DNA of 64,000 nucleotides, taken from the NCBI GenBank assembly GCA_035934385.1, contig DASYXY010000055.1, forward strand, positions 17,926 to 81,925, read 5' to 3'. The notes beneath the pieces are model-generated. The model was not told where the DNA came from. It searched no databases and saw nothing but the letters and a program-made list of their open reading frames with translations. This document shows, one piece after another, positions 42,268 through 51,018 of the stretch (its first letter is position 1; every line of letters begins with the position of its first letter). This DNA is from CF-118 sp035934385 (GTDB taxonomy: Bacteria > Chloroflexota > Dormibacteria > Dormibacterales > Dormibacteraceae). The position numbers and the translations under genes were made by a program.

Positions 42268-42273
42268 AGGATA
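42268..42273 (-). promoter_or_regulatory. Candidate -10 (TATCCT) for M29 aminopeptidase
   Basis: TATCCT ends 7 bases before the ATG at 42260. No ribosome-binding site lies between, which fits a leaderless mRNA. Confidence 0.4.
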
Positions 42274-42279
42274 GTCGGA

Positions 42280-42885
42280 CTAGGGCTTCTTTCTCAGCGC
42301 GAGACCTAGCCATATGTACCAGGCCGGGTTGATGACGAATCCTTCGATTCCCGCCGGCGCCAGCACGAGCAGATTGGATGCGTTGAGGATGGTGAGCCGG
42401 CTGATGTAGATAAGGACGAGCAGTCCACCTGAGGCGAATCCGAGCCCGACCAGTCCACGATCAAAACCGCGGTCGCGCTGCATCAGGTACGAGAACGCGA
42501 GCAGCGAGAGGCCCGTGAGACCAAACGTGCCGAGACCGCGCGGGTCAACGGGGCTGGGAAAATTGATCAACTGGTTGGGCGCATGGATGCCGACGGCCAG
42601 GTCGTACCCGCCGTGTAGGGTCGCGGCCAGCGCGCCCGCGAGCCCGAACACCAGCGCCCATAGGGCGTACGTCCCATTGGCCGGCTTCAGTCGCTCATAC
42701 AGTCCCAGCAGGGCGCTTGCCCCCAGGACACCACCGATCAGAAGGAAGAGGCCACTCAATCCTGTTCCCAAGGACGGGTTGTTGCGAGCGACGATCACGA
42801 ACGAAACCGAATACAAGAAGCCGGCGGCACCGGCAAGCCAGGCGCTTGGATATGCCGTGTGGCGGTATTCGATCTGCGTGGTCAC
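42280..42885 (-). CDS. Polytopic membrane protein
   Basis: 201 residues with six to seven hydrophobic segments (LAGAAGFLYSVSFVIVA, GLSGLFLLIGGVLGASALLGLYE, YALWALVFGLAGALAATLHGG, TFGLTGLSLLAFSYL, GLVGLGFASGGLLVLIYIS, FVINPAWYIWLGLALR). No motif of a known transporter was recognised, and a DUF4386-like protein is possible. A GTG start at 42885 follows TAGGAT by 6 bases. It is divergent from the second peptidase paralogue. Confidence 0.65.
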   Translation of the reverse strand: MTTQIEYRHTAYPSAWLAGAAGFLYSVSFVIVARNNPSLGTGLSGLFLLIGGVLGASALLGLYERLKPANGTYALWALVFGLAGALAATLHGGYDLAVGIHAPNQLINFPSPVDPRGLGTFGLTGLSLLAFSYLMQRDRGFDRGLVGLGFASGGLLVLIYISRLTILNASNLLVLAPAGIEGFVINPAWYIWLGLALRKKP

Positions 42886-42891
42886 GGCAGC

Positions 42892-42978
42892 ATCCTAGAC
42901 CGAATACGCAAGGGTCGAATTCGGAAAGCTGAGAGTTTGGGTAAACAGGGGGTGATCTCTGGATCGCTGAATTAGACT
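42892..42978. promoter_or_regulatory. Divergent candidate -10 elements
   Basis: TAGGAT (minus, 42892-42897) lies 6 bases before the GTG at 42885. TAGACT (plus, 42973-42978) lies 8 bases before the TTG at 42987. Both starts lack a Shine-Dalgarno. A TTCGAC 16 bases upstream of TAGGAT is a possible -35. Confidence 0.4.
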
Positions 42979-42986
42979 CGGCCACG

Positions 42987-44456
42987 TTGAAGCGATTCAC
43001 GGCCATGGTGGCGATCCTGGTCGTCGTCGCCACCGCATGCACTCGGAGCTCGACCAGCGCTGCCAAATTCAGCCCAACCGGCAGCACGTCGGTCGAAAAG
43101 ATCCAGTGGTCCGGCTGCGGCGGGGGGTTCCAGTGCGGGACGGTGGCCGTGCCCCTGGACTACTCGAAACCAAACGGCGAAACCATCAAGATCGCGTTGA
43201 ATCGCAAGCCCGCGACTGACACCGCGCACAGGATCGGCTCGCTGCTCACTAACCCGGGCGGACCCGGCGCCTCGGGAATCGATTTCCTCAAGTCGCAGGC
43301 ATCGACCTTGTCGAAGCTCAACACTCGTTTCGACTTGATCGGTTTCGATCCGCGCGGCACCGGGCAGAGCTGGCCGATCCGTTGCTTGACGGGATCTCAA
43401 GAGGATGCCTTCAACGCGCTTGACTCTGTGCTCGACGACCCGATCGAGAAGGCGGCGGCGATTCAAGCCAACAAGGACTTCGCAGCCGGATGCGAGGAGA
43501 TGAGCGGCACGATGCTGCCGTACGTCGACACTCCCAGCGTCGCCCGAGACATGGATCGGATCAGAGCTGCGCTTGGCGATTCCAAGCTCACCTACCTCGG
43601 CTTCTCGTACGGGACTTACCTCGGGGAGTGGTACGCGCATCTGTTTCCGTCGCACGTGCGGGCGCTGACGCTCGACGGAGTGTTGGACCCAGCTATGTCC
43701 GCCAATGACTTCCTGCTCCTGCAGATCAAGGGCCTGCAATCGAACCTCGCCGCCTTCGCGGCCGACTGCAAGGCGAAAACGAGTTGCCAGTTCGGACGCA
43801 GCGGCGACCCCATGCAGAAGATAGTGACCCTGCTCAATCAGCTCGACGATCACCCGCTGCAGGTCGGTAACCGCCAGCTGACGCGAGCGCTCGCCCTGTA
43901 CGGCATCGGCGTGACGCTCTACGACACCTCCGGATGGCCTTACCTCGACGGCGCGTTGACGACCGCGGTTCAGGGAAACGGCACGTTGCTGCTGGAGCTC
44001 TCCGACGCTTACCTTGGGCGCAAGTCCAACGGGTCGTATGACACCGAGACCGACTCCAACATCGCCATCAACTGCCTCGATCACCAGGTGCCCAACGACA
44101 TTGCCAGCTATGACGCGCTCGGTCCAGCGTTCGCGAGCGCGTCGCCGGTGTTCGGAGCGGCGTTCCAGTATGGAAACCTGATTTGCGCCAACTGGCCGGT
44201 TCCGGTGAAGACTCCGTCCGGGCCGCTGACCGTCGATGGGGCGCCGCCGATCCTCCTGGTCGGCGGGCTGGACGACCCGATCACCCCATATCAGCTGGCC
44301 CAGAACGTCACGCAGGAGATCTCGGGTTCTGTGCTTCTGACACGTCGCGGGTACGGCCACACGTCCTACGGCACCAGCGCCTGCGCCAGCGCGGCGATCG
44401 ACGCGTACTTCCTGGAGCTCACCGTCCCGGCCGGCGGGACCGTCTGCCAGAGCTAG
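42987..44456 (+). CDS. Secreted alpha/beta hydrolase, S33 tripeptidyl aminopeptidase-like (paralogue 2)
   Basis: 489 residues from a TTG, the same length as the protein at 39585 and alignable along its full length. The lipobox VVVATAC is at about residue 19. Motifs are CGTVAVPLDYSKPNGETIKIALNR, LLTNPGGPGASGIDFL, FDPRGTGQSW, YLGFSYGTYLGEWYAHLFPSHVR (Ser nucleophile), ILLVGGLDDPITPY and GYGHTSYG. It probably cleaves peptides outside the membrane. The pair likely arose by duplication with the M29 and membrane genes now between them. Confidence 0.87.
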   Translation: MKRFTAMVAILVVVATACTRSSTSAAKFSPTGSTSVEKIQWSGCGGGFQCGTVAVPLDYSKPNGETIKIALNRKPATDTAHRIGSLLTNPGGPGASGIDFLKSQASTLSKLNTRFDLIGFDPRGTGQSWPIRCLTGSQEDAFNALDSVLDDPIEKAAAIQANKDFAAGCEEMSGTMLPYVDTPSVARDMDRIRAALGDSKLTYLGFSYGTYLGEWYAHLFPSHVRALTLDGVLDPAMSANDFLLLQIKGLQSNLAAFAADCKAKTSCQFGRSGDPMQKIVTLLNQLDDHPLQVGNRQLTRALALYGIGVTLYDTSGWPYLDGALTTAVQGNGTLLLELSDAYLGRKSNGSYDTETDSNIAINCLDHQVPNDIASYDALGPAFASASPVFGAAFQYGNLICANWPVPVKTPSGPLTVDGAPPILLVGGLDDPITPYQLAQNVTQEISGSVLLTRRGYGHTSYGTSACASAAIDAYFLELTVPAGGTVCQS

Positions 44457-44490
44457 CCCCGGCGCCTCCCGTCACGAACTGAGCGCCCTT

Positions 44491-44600
44491 CGCGGGCCCT
44501 CCCTCTCCCGCTCCGTTTCGGGCCCCCTCCCCCGGCCCACCGCACCTGGCCGATCGAAAATCGCATATCGATCCACGCCGGTGCAACCCTGCCTGTTAAG
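44491..44600. repeat. Intergenic repeat R1
   Basis: The plus strand begins CGCGGGCCCTCCCTC, continues pyrimidine-rich, and ends CCTGTTAAG. The minus-strand core CTTAACAGGC-GGGTTGC lies 17 bases after the clpB stop. R2 (48109-48208) has the same two ends and similar spacing. R3 (60175-60202) keeps only the CTTAACA end. Confidence 0.6.
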
Positions 44601-44617
44601 ACGCTGCCATTGCGCGG

Positions 44618-47200
44618 TCAGGCGGCGTCGATCGCGACCGTCGCTTTCGAGAAAACGAGCTCACCGCCCTTGGCATCGACCTGAACCGCGTCGCCCTCGA
44701 CAAACTTGCCCTCGAGCATCTGCATCGCCAGCGGGTCCTGCACCAGGCGCTGGATGGCCCGCTTCAGAGGCCGTGCCCCGTACACCGGATCCCATCCGCG
44801 CTCGGCGAGCAACTTGCGCGCTGCGTCCGTGACGACAAGTGCGATTTTCCGCTCGGCCATCCGCTTGTCCAGCCGCCGCAGCTGGATGTCGACAATTGAC
44901 GCGAGCTGCTCCTGCGAAAGTGCGCGGAACACGATGATCTCATCCACGCGGTTCAAGAACTCCGGCTTGAAGTGGTCGCGCAACACCGCCATCACGGCGT
45001 CGCGGACTTCTTCGAATTCGCGATTGGCCATCTCCTGAAGTAGCAGGCCGCCGAGGTTCGAGGTCATGATCAAAACCGTGTTGCGGAAGTCGACTGTCCG
45101 GCCCTGACCGTCAGTCAGCCGGCCATCGTCGAGTATCTGCAGCAGCACGTTGAACACATCGGGATGCGCCTTCTCGATCTCATCGAACAGCACGATCGAG
45201 TACGGGCGCCGCCGCACCGCCTCTGTAAGCTGGCCGCCTTCGTCGTAGCCCACGTAGCCAGGCGGGGCGCCAAGCAACCGCGCGACCGTGTGCTTCTCCT
45301 GGTACTCGGACATGTCCAGTCGAATCAGAGCCTGCTCGTCGTCGAAGAGAAACTCCGCGAGTGCGCGCGCGAGCTCCGTCTTTCCAACTCCAGTCGGGCC
45401 AAGAAAGATGAACGAGCCCACCGGCCGATTTGGGTCTGACAGGCCTGAACGCGACCGACGGACCGCGTTCGCGACTGCGCTTACCGCCTCGTCCTGGCCG
45501 ATGACTCGCTCATGCAGCCGTTCCTCCATTCGGATGAGCTTCGCCACCTCGCCTTCCATGAGCTTCGAAACCGGTATCCCGGTCCAGCGGGCGACGATCT
45601 CGGCGATGTCCTCCTCGCCAACTTCCTCTTTGAGCAGAGGCTGCCCGCCCTGCAGCTCAGCCAAACGGCCATTGGCCTCCCCAAGCTGCTTTTCGATCTC
45701 GACGGCCTTGCCGTAGCGCAGCTCAGCAGCCTTCGCAAAGTCCGCCGCCCTTTCAGCCTTGTCGGCGTCATGGCGAACCTCTTCAAGCTGCGCCTTCAGC
45801 TTGCGGATGCGCGAGATGACCTCTTTCTCACGGTCCCAGCGAGACCTCAGGGCGGTTCGCTTTTCGGTCAGCTCGGCTAGCTGCTTTTCGATACCGGCAA
45901 ACCGCTCCTTCGATGCCTTGTCGCTCTCCTTGCGCAAGGCCTCGCGCTCGATCTCGAGCTGCCGGATCTGCCGCTCGAGCTCGTCGAGCTCGGCAGGTAG
46001 CGAGTCGATCTCGGTGCGCAGCCGCGCGGCTGCCTCGTCGATGAGGTCGATGGCCTTGTCTGGTAGGAATCGATCGGTGATGTAACGGTTGGACAGGACT
46101 GCCGCCGCGACGATCGCAGTGTCCTTGATGCGCACTCCGTGGTGGACCTCGTAGCGCTCGCGCAGGCCCCGCAGGATGCTGATGGTGTCCTCGACAGATG
46201 GCTGTTCCACGAACACCGGCTGGAAGCGTCGCTCCAGCGCAGCGTCCTTCTCGATGTACTTGCGGTATTCATCGAGAGTTGTCGCGCCGATGGCACGCAG
46301 CTCACCACGGGCGAGCGCGGGCTTAAGCAGGTTGGCTGCGTCGATTGCGCCTTCCGCGGCGCCGGCGCCAACGAGAGTGTGGAGCTCGTCGATGAAAAGG
46401 ACGACCTGCCCGTTGGATCCCTCGATCTCTTTCAGCACCGCCTTCAGCCGATCCTCGAACTCACCTCGGTATTTCGTGCCGGCGACAAGCGCGCCCAGGT
46501 CGAGCGCAATCACCCGCTTGCCCTTGAGACCCTCAGGCACGTCACCTTGCGAAATTCGCTGGGCGAGTCCCTCGGCGATCGCGGTCTTGCCAACGCCCGG
46601 CTCACCGATCAGGACAGGATTGTTCTTCGTCCGGCGAGACAGAACCTGGATGACACGGCGGATCTCGTCGTCGCGACCGATCACCGGGTCGAGCTTGCCT
46701 TCGGCCGCGAGCTTGTTCAGGTCCCGACCGTACCTCTCGAGCGCCTGGTATTTGGATTCGGGATTCTGGTCGGTGATGCGCTGGTTGCCGCGAATCTGGC
46801 GCAGCGCACGCAGAAGCGCGTCGTGCTTGGCGCCGGCTTCCTTCAAGAGCTTCGTGTCGGCGAGCGCCAGAACTATGTGCTCCGTTGAGGTGTACTCGTC
46901 CTTGAGGCGTTCGGCTTCTCGCTCGGCCTCCTCAAGCACCTGATTGAGCGACTGACTCATGTACGGCTGGCCACCGCTGACCTTCGGCATCCGTTCCACC
47001 GCGGAAACGAGTGCAGGCTGAAGAGCCTGGATCGAGACCCCGGCCCGATCGAGGAGCGTGCGACCGACCCCGCCATCCTGGCCGATCAGGGCAAGCAGCA
47101 GGTGCTCAGGCTCAATGGCCTGCTGGCCGTGCTCACGCGCCAGCTCGGCAGCGGCCTGGATGGCCTCTTGAGCCTTCTCCGTAAACCTGTCGATTCTCAC
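44618..47200 (-). CDS. clpB: ATP-dependent chaperone ClpB
   Basis: 860 residues, the standard length of this disaggregase, which works with DnaK to extract proteins from aggregates. Clp N-domain repeats are in 1-145. The first AAA+ module has Walker A GEPGVGKT at 199-206. A long coiled-coil middle domain (about 400-525) marks ClpB rather than ClpA or ClpC. The second AAA+ module has GPTGVGKTELARALAEFL. The GTG start follows TAGTTT by 6 bases. No CIRCE or HAIR-type operator was recognised upstream. It is divergent from fpg. Confidence 0.97.
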   Translation of the reverse strand: MRIDRFTEKAQEAIQAAAELAREHGQQAIEPEHLLLALIGQDGGVGRTLLDRAGVSIQALQPALVSAVERMPKVSGGQPYMSQSLNQVLEEAEREAERLKDEYTSTEHIVLALADTKLLKEAGAKHDALLRALRQIRGNQRITDQNPESKYQALERYGRDLNKLAAEGKLDPVIGRDDEIRRVIQVLSRRTKNNPVLIGEPGVGKTAIAEGLAQRISQGDVPEGLKGKRVIALDLGALVAGTKYRGEFEDRLKAVLKEIEGSNGQVVLFIDELHTLVGAGAAEGAIDAANLLKPALARGELRAIGATTLDEYRKYIEKDAALERRFQPVFVEQPSVEDTISILRGLRERYEVHHGVRIKDTAIVAAAVLSNRYITDRFLPDKAIDLIDEAAARLRTEIDSLPAELDELERQIRQLEIEREALRKESDKASKERFAGIEKQLAELTEKRTALRSRWDREKEVISRIRKLKAQLEEVRHDADKAERAADFAKAAELRYGKAVEIEKQLGEANGRLAELQGGQPLLKEEVGEEDIAEIVARWTGIPVSKLMEGEVAKLIRMEERLHERVIGQDEAVSAVANAVRRSRSGLSDPNRPVGSFIFLGPTGVGKTELARALAEFLFDDEQALIRLDMSEYQEKHTVARLLGAPPGYVGYDEGGQLTEAVRRRPYSIVLFDEIEKAHPDVFNVLLQILDDGRLTDGQGRTVDFRNTVLIMTSNLGGLLLQEMANREFEEVRDAVMAVLRDHFKPEFLNRVDEIIVFRALSQEQLASIVDIQLRRLDKRMAERKIALVVTDAARKLLAERGWDPVYGARPLKRAIQRLVQDPLAMQMLEGKFVEGDAVQVDAKGGELVFSKATVAIDAA

Positions 47201-47206
47201 AGGGTG

Positions 47207-47250
47207 AAACTACCCCCCGGTTTCTCGCCCCAAACCGCTCCCCGTATCTT
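47207..47250. promoter_or_regulatory. Divergent candidate -10 elements of clpB and fpg
   Basis: TAGTTT (minus, 47207-47212) and TATCTT (plus, 47245-47250) each end exactly 6 bases before a GTG start (47200 and 47257). Neither gene has a Shine-Dalgarno, so both mRNAs are predicted to begin at or next to the start codon. Confidence 0.5.
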
Positions 47251-47256
47251 GGCGCT

Positions 47257-48084
47257 GTGCCGGAATTACCCGAGCTCGAGGCGCTGCGGATACGCATGGG
47301 CCCCCGCCTTGACGGGAGGCTGATCACCGCTGCTTCGGTCGCCTCGAAGAAGGCGCATCTGCTTCGTTACCCGGTCGACGAGTTCGCTCGGGAGCTGCCG
47401 GCGCGGCGGATCACCGCACTGACCCGGAGGGGCAAGCACCTGGTGTTCGCGACCGAGCTCGGAGGTGGCGGCTCTCCACGCTGGCTGGTGATCAACCCGA
47501 TGCTTGGCGGCCGCTTCCAGCTCGCACGCGGCGGCGAGGCCGTGCCCGCGACGCACGTGTTCACGATCCGGATCGAGGGCAAGCTGGAGATGAGGTACCT
47601 CGACCTCCGGGACATGGGGCGGATCTACTGGGTCGATGACCCGACGAAGGAGGTGCCAGGCTGGGCCCAACTTGGACCGGAGGCCGACACGGTGACGGAG
47701 ATGGGGATCGAGGCCTTTCGCAAGCGACTGCGCCGCTTTCGCGATGAGCTGAAGGACCTGCTGCGAAACCAGGAGTTTCTTGCGGGCATCGGCAACGCGT
47801 ACTCCGACGAGATCCTGTTCGAAGCGCGTTTGCTGCCGCTCCGCAGGCGCGCTTCGCTCAAGCCGGCCGAGGAAGAGGCGCTGTTTGCGGCGATTCCAGC
47901 GGTGCTACAGCGCGCGGTGAAGGCAATCCTTGCCAACCCAAACTACGAGGAGTCGAAGCAAGACCGGTCGTTCATGGCCGTGCACATGAAGGGTGGCAAG
48001 ACTTGCCCGCGGTGCGGCCATCGGATCAGCCAGATCGGTTCCAACCGTGAGCCTTTGAACTTCTGCCGGGGCTGCCAGCTCTAG
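47257..48084 (+). CDS. Formamidopyrimidine-DNA glycosylase family (Fpg/Nei)
   Basis: 275 residues from a GTG. The mature N-terminus PELPELEALR supplies the catalytic Pro and Glu. NPMLGGRFQL and the helix-two-turn-helix region (NQEFLAGIGNAYSDEILFEARLLPLR) follow. The zinc finger CPRCGHRI...FCRGCQ closes the protein. It excises oxidised bases and nicks the strand. Whether it prefers 8-oxoguanine (Fpg) or pyrimidines (Nei) is not clear from the loop. Confidence 0.92.
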   Translation: MPELPELEALRIRMGPRLDGRLITAASVASKKAHLLRYPVDEFARELPARRITALTRRGKHLVFATELGGGGSPRWLVINPMLGGRFQLARGGEAVPATHVFTIRIEGKLEMRYLDLRDMGRIYWVDDPTKEVPGWAQLGPEADTVTEMGIEAFRKRLRRFRDELKDLLRNQEFLAGIGNAYSDEILFEARLLPLRRRASLKPAEEEALFAAIPAVLQRAVKAILANPNYEESKQDRSFMAVHMKGGKTCPRCGHRISQIGSNREPLNFCRGCQL

Positions 48085-48108
48085 CCGGACACACCTCTCG
48101 CGGGCCCT

Positions 48109-48208
48109 CCCTCCTCCCGCGGTGGCCGAGGCCCCTCCCCCACCTGGCTCACCGAACCGCTCGAAAAATTAGACCGGCGCGGACGGAGCCGCAACCCAGC
48201 CTGTTAAG
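48109..48208. repeat. Intergenic repeat R2
   Basis: It shares with R1 the CGCGGGCCCTCCCTC start, a CCCCTCCCCC run, a CACCTGGC or related word and the end GCAACCCAGCCTGTTAAG. The TAA stop of the DUF2277 gene is formed by this repeat's own end. Confidence 0.6.
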
Positions 48209-48419
48209 AGCGGTGCGGCAGGTTGGCGGCGATGGCGACCAGCAGCCGCTGCGACGCGACGGTGATCTCGTCGACCGCGCCCTCGAAGGCGGCCTCGTGC
48301 TTGGTGGTCGGCTTGCTGAAACCGCTCACCTTGCGCACGAACTGGCGCGCTGCGGCACGGATCTCTTCGTCAGTCGCGACCTCGTCGGCATGGCGCAATG
48401 TCTTGATGCTTCGGCACAC
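48204..48419 (-). CDS. DUF2277 family protein
   Basis: 71 residues from a GTG. MCRSIKTLRHADEVATDEEIR then AARQFVRKVSGFSKP and AFEGAVDEITVASQRLL match DUF2277, a small conserved helical protein of unknown role in Actinobacteria and Chloroflexota. A TATCGT 7 bases before the start is a candidate -10. The stop codon lies in repeat R2. Confidence 0.85.
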   Translation of the reverse strand: MCRSIKTLRHADEVATDEEIRAAARQFVRKVSGFSKPTTKHEAAFEGAVDEITVASQRLLVAIAANLPHRS

Positions 48420-48426
48420 TCAAGAA

Positions 48427-48432
48427 ACGATA
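48427..48432 (-). promoter_or_regulatory. Candidate -10 (TATCGT) for DUF2277 gene
   Basis: TATCGT ends 7 bases before the GTG at 48419, and no ribosome-binding site is present. Confidence 0.35.
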
Positions 48433-48444
48433 GACGTCGAGGCC

Positions 48445-49116
48445 TCAGCGGCGGCGGGGCGGCGGCAGCTCGGGCAGGTCGGACGGCGCCAGCCGGCCGG
48501 GATCGAGGCCGGCCCGCTTCAGCATCGCTGACGCCAGGCGTTCATAACGGCGCTCGGCCAGATCTCCCACCGGGTCCGAGCTCGCGGACATCAGCTGCCT
48601 GAAGCTCAGGGTGGTTACCGCTCGGAATGCGAGCACGGCTCGCGCCTGGTCAGCTCGCCCCGTCACCGATGCAACGCGCACAAACGCCAACGCGGCGCCG
48701 ATCTCGCGCATATCGCGCCATCGCCACGTGCCATACGGGAGCAGCACGAGCAGGATCGGTGGAATAGCCATGAGCAGGGCGAGGATGATCGCGACCTTGA
48801 AGATCGCATCGTGGATGTTGTGGCCGGCCGACACGAGCGGATCGCCTGAGTATTTCTGCAGCGCATTGGCCGTGTCGAGCAGGAACTGGGTGAGGTACGG
48901 GATCCCGCCAGGCACCGCGTGGCGGAAGGCGTCGATCCAGTCGTTGAACGTCTTGCCGGTGTTGACAATGCCGTCGGCGATCACCTCGAGCCCCATCACG
49001 GTCCGATAGATCAACCAGCCGAGCACCGCCCAACCCGCCGTCCAGATCAGCGCCGACAGGTCCCCGAGGACGCGAAGGACGGTGGGCCACGCCCGGTCTG
49101 GATACACCTTGACCAT
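48445..49116 (-). CDS. Membrane protein with two to three spans
   Basis: 223 residues from the ATG at 49116, chosen over a GTG at 49140 because TATGGT ends 6 bases before it, as in other genes here. Hydrophobic segments lie at about 15-42 and 115-140, separated by a helical amphipathic loop (DGIVNTGKTFNDWIDAFR). The C-terminal 80 residues are cytoplasmic and basic, ending in a Pro/Arg-rich tail. No family was recognised. Confidence 0.6.
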   Translation of the reverse strand: MVKVYPDRAWPTVLRVLGDLSALIWTAGWAVLGWLIYRTVMGLEVIADGIVNTGKTFNDWIDAFRHAVPGGIPYLTQFLLDTANALQKYSGDPLVSAGHNIHDAIFKVAIILALLMAIPPILLVLLPYGTWRWRDMREIGAALAFVRVASVTGRADQARAVLAFRAVTTLSFRQLMSASSDPVGDLAERRYERLASAMLKRAGLDPGRLAPSDLPELPPPRRR

Positions 49117-49122
49117 GCTGGG

Positions 49123-49128
49123 ACCATA
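49123..49128 (-). promoter_or_regulatory. Candidate -10 (TATGGT) for membrane protein gene
   Basis: TATGGT ends 6 bases before the ATG at 49116, which supports that start and a leaderless transcript. Confidence 0.35.
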
Positions 49129-49181
49129 AGCCAGATGCACCGCACTGCAGCCACCTACTCACTGGTGGTCCAGCCGAGGCC

Positions 49182-49598
49182 TCAGTACGACCCGAGGCGA
49201 AACACGGGGTAGCGATCGGCCGCAGCGACGACCGCGGCGGGATCGGCTGAGCCGAAGAATCGAGCCCCTCCTCTGACCTGCCGGAGGAAGGCGCGCAACA
49301 CTGGGCCACGTTCCGCGACTGGCAGTTCGACTAGACGTACTGGTTCGGCGCTCCGCCCTCGCCCGACGGTGCCAGAACCCGCCGCGCGCACGTTCCTCAC
49401 CCAGGCAGCCTCTCCGAACGCGGCGACGATGTATCGCGTCCCCCCAATCGTGGCCACGGACACGGGCGTGGTCCGGATCCGACCGGTCGTTCTCCCACGT
49501 ACTGAGAGCAGGTGCTGCGATCCGATCTTCAGGCCACGCTCGAGCATTGCGATGTTCAGTCGAACCATCCATGGAGGTGGCGGTTTGGGGCTCGGCAC
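49182..49598 (-). CDS. Nitroreductase/deazaflavin (F420)-dependent oxidoreductase family protein
   Basis: 138 residues from a GTG at 49598. An ATG at 49568 is possible, and longer starts would run into the tRNA-Ser gene. The pattern LLSVRGRTTGRIRTTPVSV...TRYIVAAFGEAAWVRNVRAAG matches the split-barrel DDN/FDOR-type family that binds F420 or related flavins. Some members reduce nitro compounds or quinones. No F420 biosynthesis gene is in the window to support cofactor identity. Confidence 0.78.
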   Translation of the reverse strand: MPSPKPPPPWMVRLNIAMLERGLKIGSQHLLSVRGRTTGRIRTTPVSVATIGGTRYIVAAFGEAAWVRNVRAAGSGTVGRGRSAEPVRLVELPVAERGPVLRAFLRQVRGGARFFGSADPAAVVAAADRYPVFRLGSY

Positions 49599-49634
49599 GC
49601 CGGGAGCATACGGTGGCTCCGCTGGCGCATTCAG

Positions 49635-49726
49635 TGGCGGAGGGGAGAGGATTTGAACCTCTGATTGGCTTGCACCAATAACGGTTTTCAAGACCGCCGC
49701 CATAAACCGGACTCGGCCACCCCTCC
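49635..49726 (-). tRNA. tRNA-Ser (TGA)
   Basis: The 92-nt gene has an encoded CCA. Acceptor GGAGGGG pairs with CCCCTCC, the anticodon loop CTTGAAA holds TGA, a long variable arm is present (class II) and the T-loop is TTCAAAT. It lies just downstream of serS, the gene for its own synthetase, on the same strand. Confidence 0.95.
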
Positions 49727-49756
49727 GTGGAGCATCACGGATTCTAGAAACGTCGC

Positions 49757-51016
49757 TCAGCGCTTACCGATGACGTCGAGGCCCCCCATGTAATGCTGTA
49801 GCTGCCCGGGGACCTCGATCGTCCCGTCCGGGCGCTGGTACGTCTCGAGGATGGCATCGATCGTGCGTGTCAGCGCCAGGCCGCTTCCATTGATCGTGTG
49901 AGCAAACCGGGGCGGCGCGCCCCGCGACGGCCTGTAGCGAATGTTGGCTCGCATCGCCTGGAAATCGTTGAACACGGAGCACGATGAGACCTCGAGGTAC
50001 CTGCCCAGGCCTGGGCACCACGCGTTGAGGTCGTACTTCTTGTACTGGGCGAAGCCCATGTCGCCGCTGCACATCAACATGACCTGGTAGTGCAGCCCGA
50101 GACGCTGCAGGATCTCCTCCGCGTCGGCAAGCAAGCCCTCGAACTCGGCCATCGAGGTCTCCGCGTCGGTGATCTTGACGAGCTCGACCTTCGAGAACTG
50201 GTGCAGCCGGATGAAGCCGCGTGTGTCTTTCCCCGCGGCGCCGGCTTCGGAGCGAAAGCACGGTGTGTACGCGACGTATTTCCGAGGCAGCGATTCGCCG
50301 TCGAGGATCTCGTCACGGTGGAAATTCGTGAGCGGAACCTCGGCGGTCGGCACAAGCCACAGGTCGCGGTCCTCCAGCTTGAACGCGTCCGCCCCGAACT
50401 TCGGCAGGTTGGCAGTACCGACCATCGAGGCGCTGTTGACGAGCACCGGCGGCTGCACCTCGACGTAGCCATGATCGTGTGTGTGCACATCGAGCATGAA
50501 CTGCACGAGCGCCCGTTCCAGTCGCGCTCCTTCGCCCAGCAGGAATGCGAATCGTGAGGCCGAGACGCGCGCGGCGTGCTCGAAGTCCATGATGCCCAGG
50601 CTTTCGCCCAGGTCGTAGTGCGTGCGCGGCGACGCTACGTTGCGCTTGCTCCCCCACTCGCGCACCACGACGTTGTCCGCCTCGGTCTGACCGACCGGCA
50701 CTGAGTCGTCGAAGATGTTCGGAACCCTGAGCAGCAGGTCGTCCAGCTCGTGCTTCACAGCCTCGGCCTGGGCCAGGTCCGCGCGGGCGCGTTCCGCCAT
50801 CTCCTTCAAGCGGCTCTTCAAAGACTCGTCGCGCGTCTGGGCGAACTCCTTTGAAAGCCGGTTCTGGTCAGCCTTGATCGACTCCGCCGCGTGCAGGTGC
50901 TCGCGCCACCCGCGGTCGAGCTCCAGGATCTCGTCGATAGGCGCGTCCTCGCCCTTCAGCTGCGCTGCCCTGCGCACGCGCTCCGGGTCGCGCCGGATGA
51001 GCTCGAGCGGCAGCAC
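49757..51016 (-). CDS. serS: Seryl-tRNA synthetase
   Basis: 419 residues from the GTG at 51016, just past the lysS stop. Longer in-frame starts would lie inside lysS and are rejected. The N-terminal coiled-coil arm spans about 25-100. The class II core has the TxE loop VPTAEVPLTN, motif 2 CFRSEAGAAGKDTRGFIRLHQF and motif 3 NGSGLALTRTIDAILE. It charges tRNA-Ser, and a tRNA-Ser gene lies 31 bases downstream. It is the last coding gene in the long his-arg-lysS-serS run. Confidence 0.96.
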   Translation of the reverse strand: MLPLELIRRDPERVRRAAQLKGEDAPIDEILELDRGWREHLHAAESIKADQNRLSKEFAQTRDESLKSRLKEMAERARADLAQAEAVKHELDDLLLRVPNIFDDSVPVGQTEADNVVVREWGSKRNVASPRTHYDLGESLGIMDFEHAARVSASRFAFLLGEGARLERALVQFMLDVHTHDHGYVEVQPPVLVNSASMVGTANLPKFGADAFKLEDRDLWLVPTAEVPLTNFHRDEILDGESLPRKYVAYTPCFRSEAGAAGKDTRGFIRLHQFSKVELVKITDAETSMAEFEGLLADAEEILQRLGLHYQVMLMCSGDMGFAQYKKYDLNAWCPGLGRYLEVSSCSVFNDFQAMRANIRYRPSRGAPPRFAHTINGSGLALTRTIDAILETYQRPDGTIEVPGQLQHYMGGLDVIGKR

Positions 51017-51018
51017 GA

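Noticed and set aside
42972..44360. 462-residue minus-strand frame opposite the second peptidase paralogue
   Set aside because: Its sequence is Arg/Gly/Val-rich without any motif, whereas the plus strand encodes a clear hydrolase.
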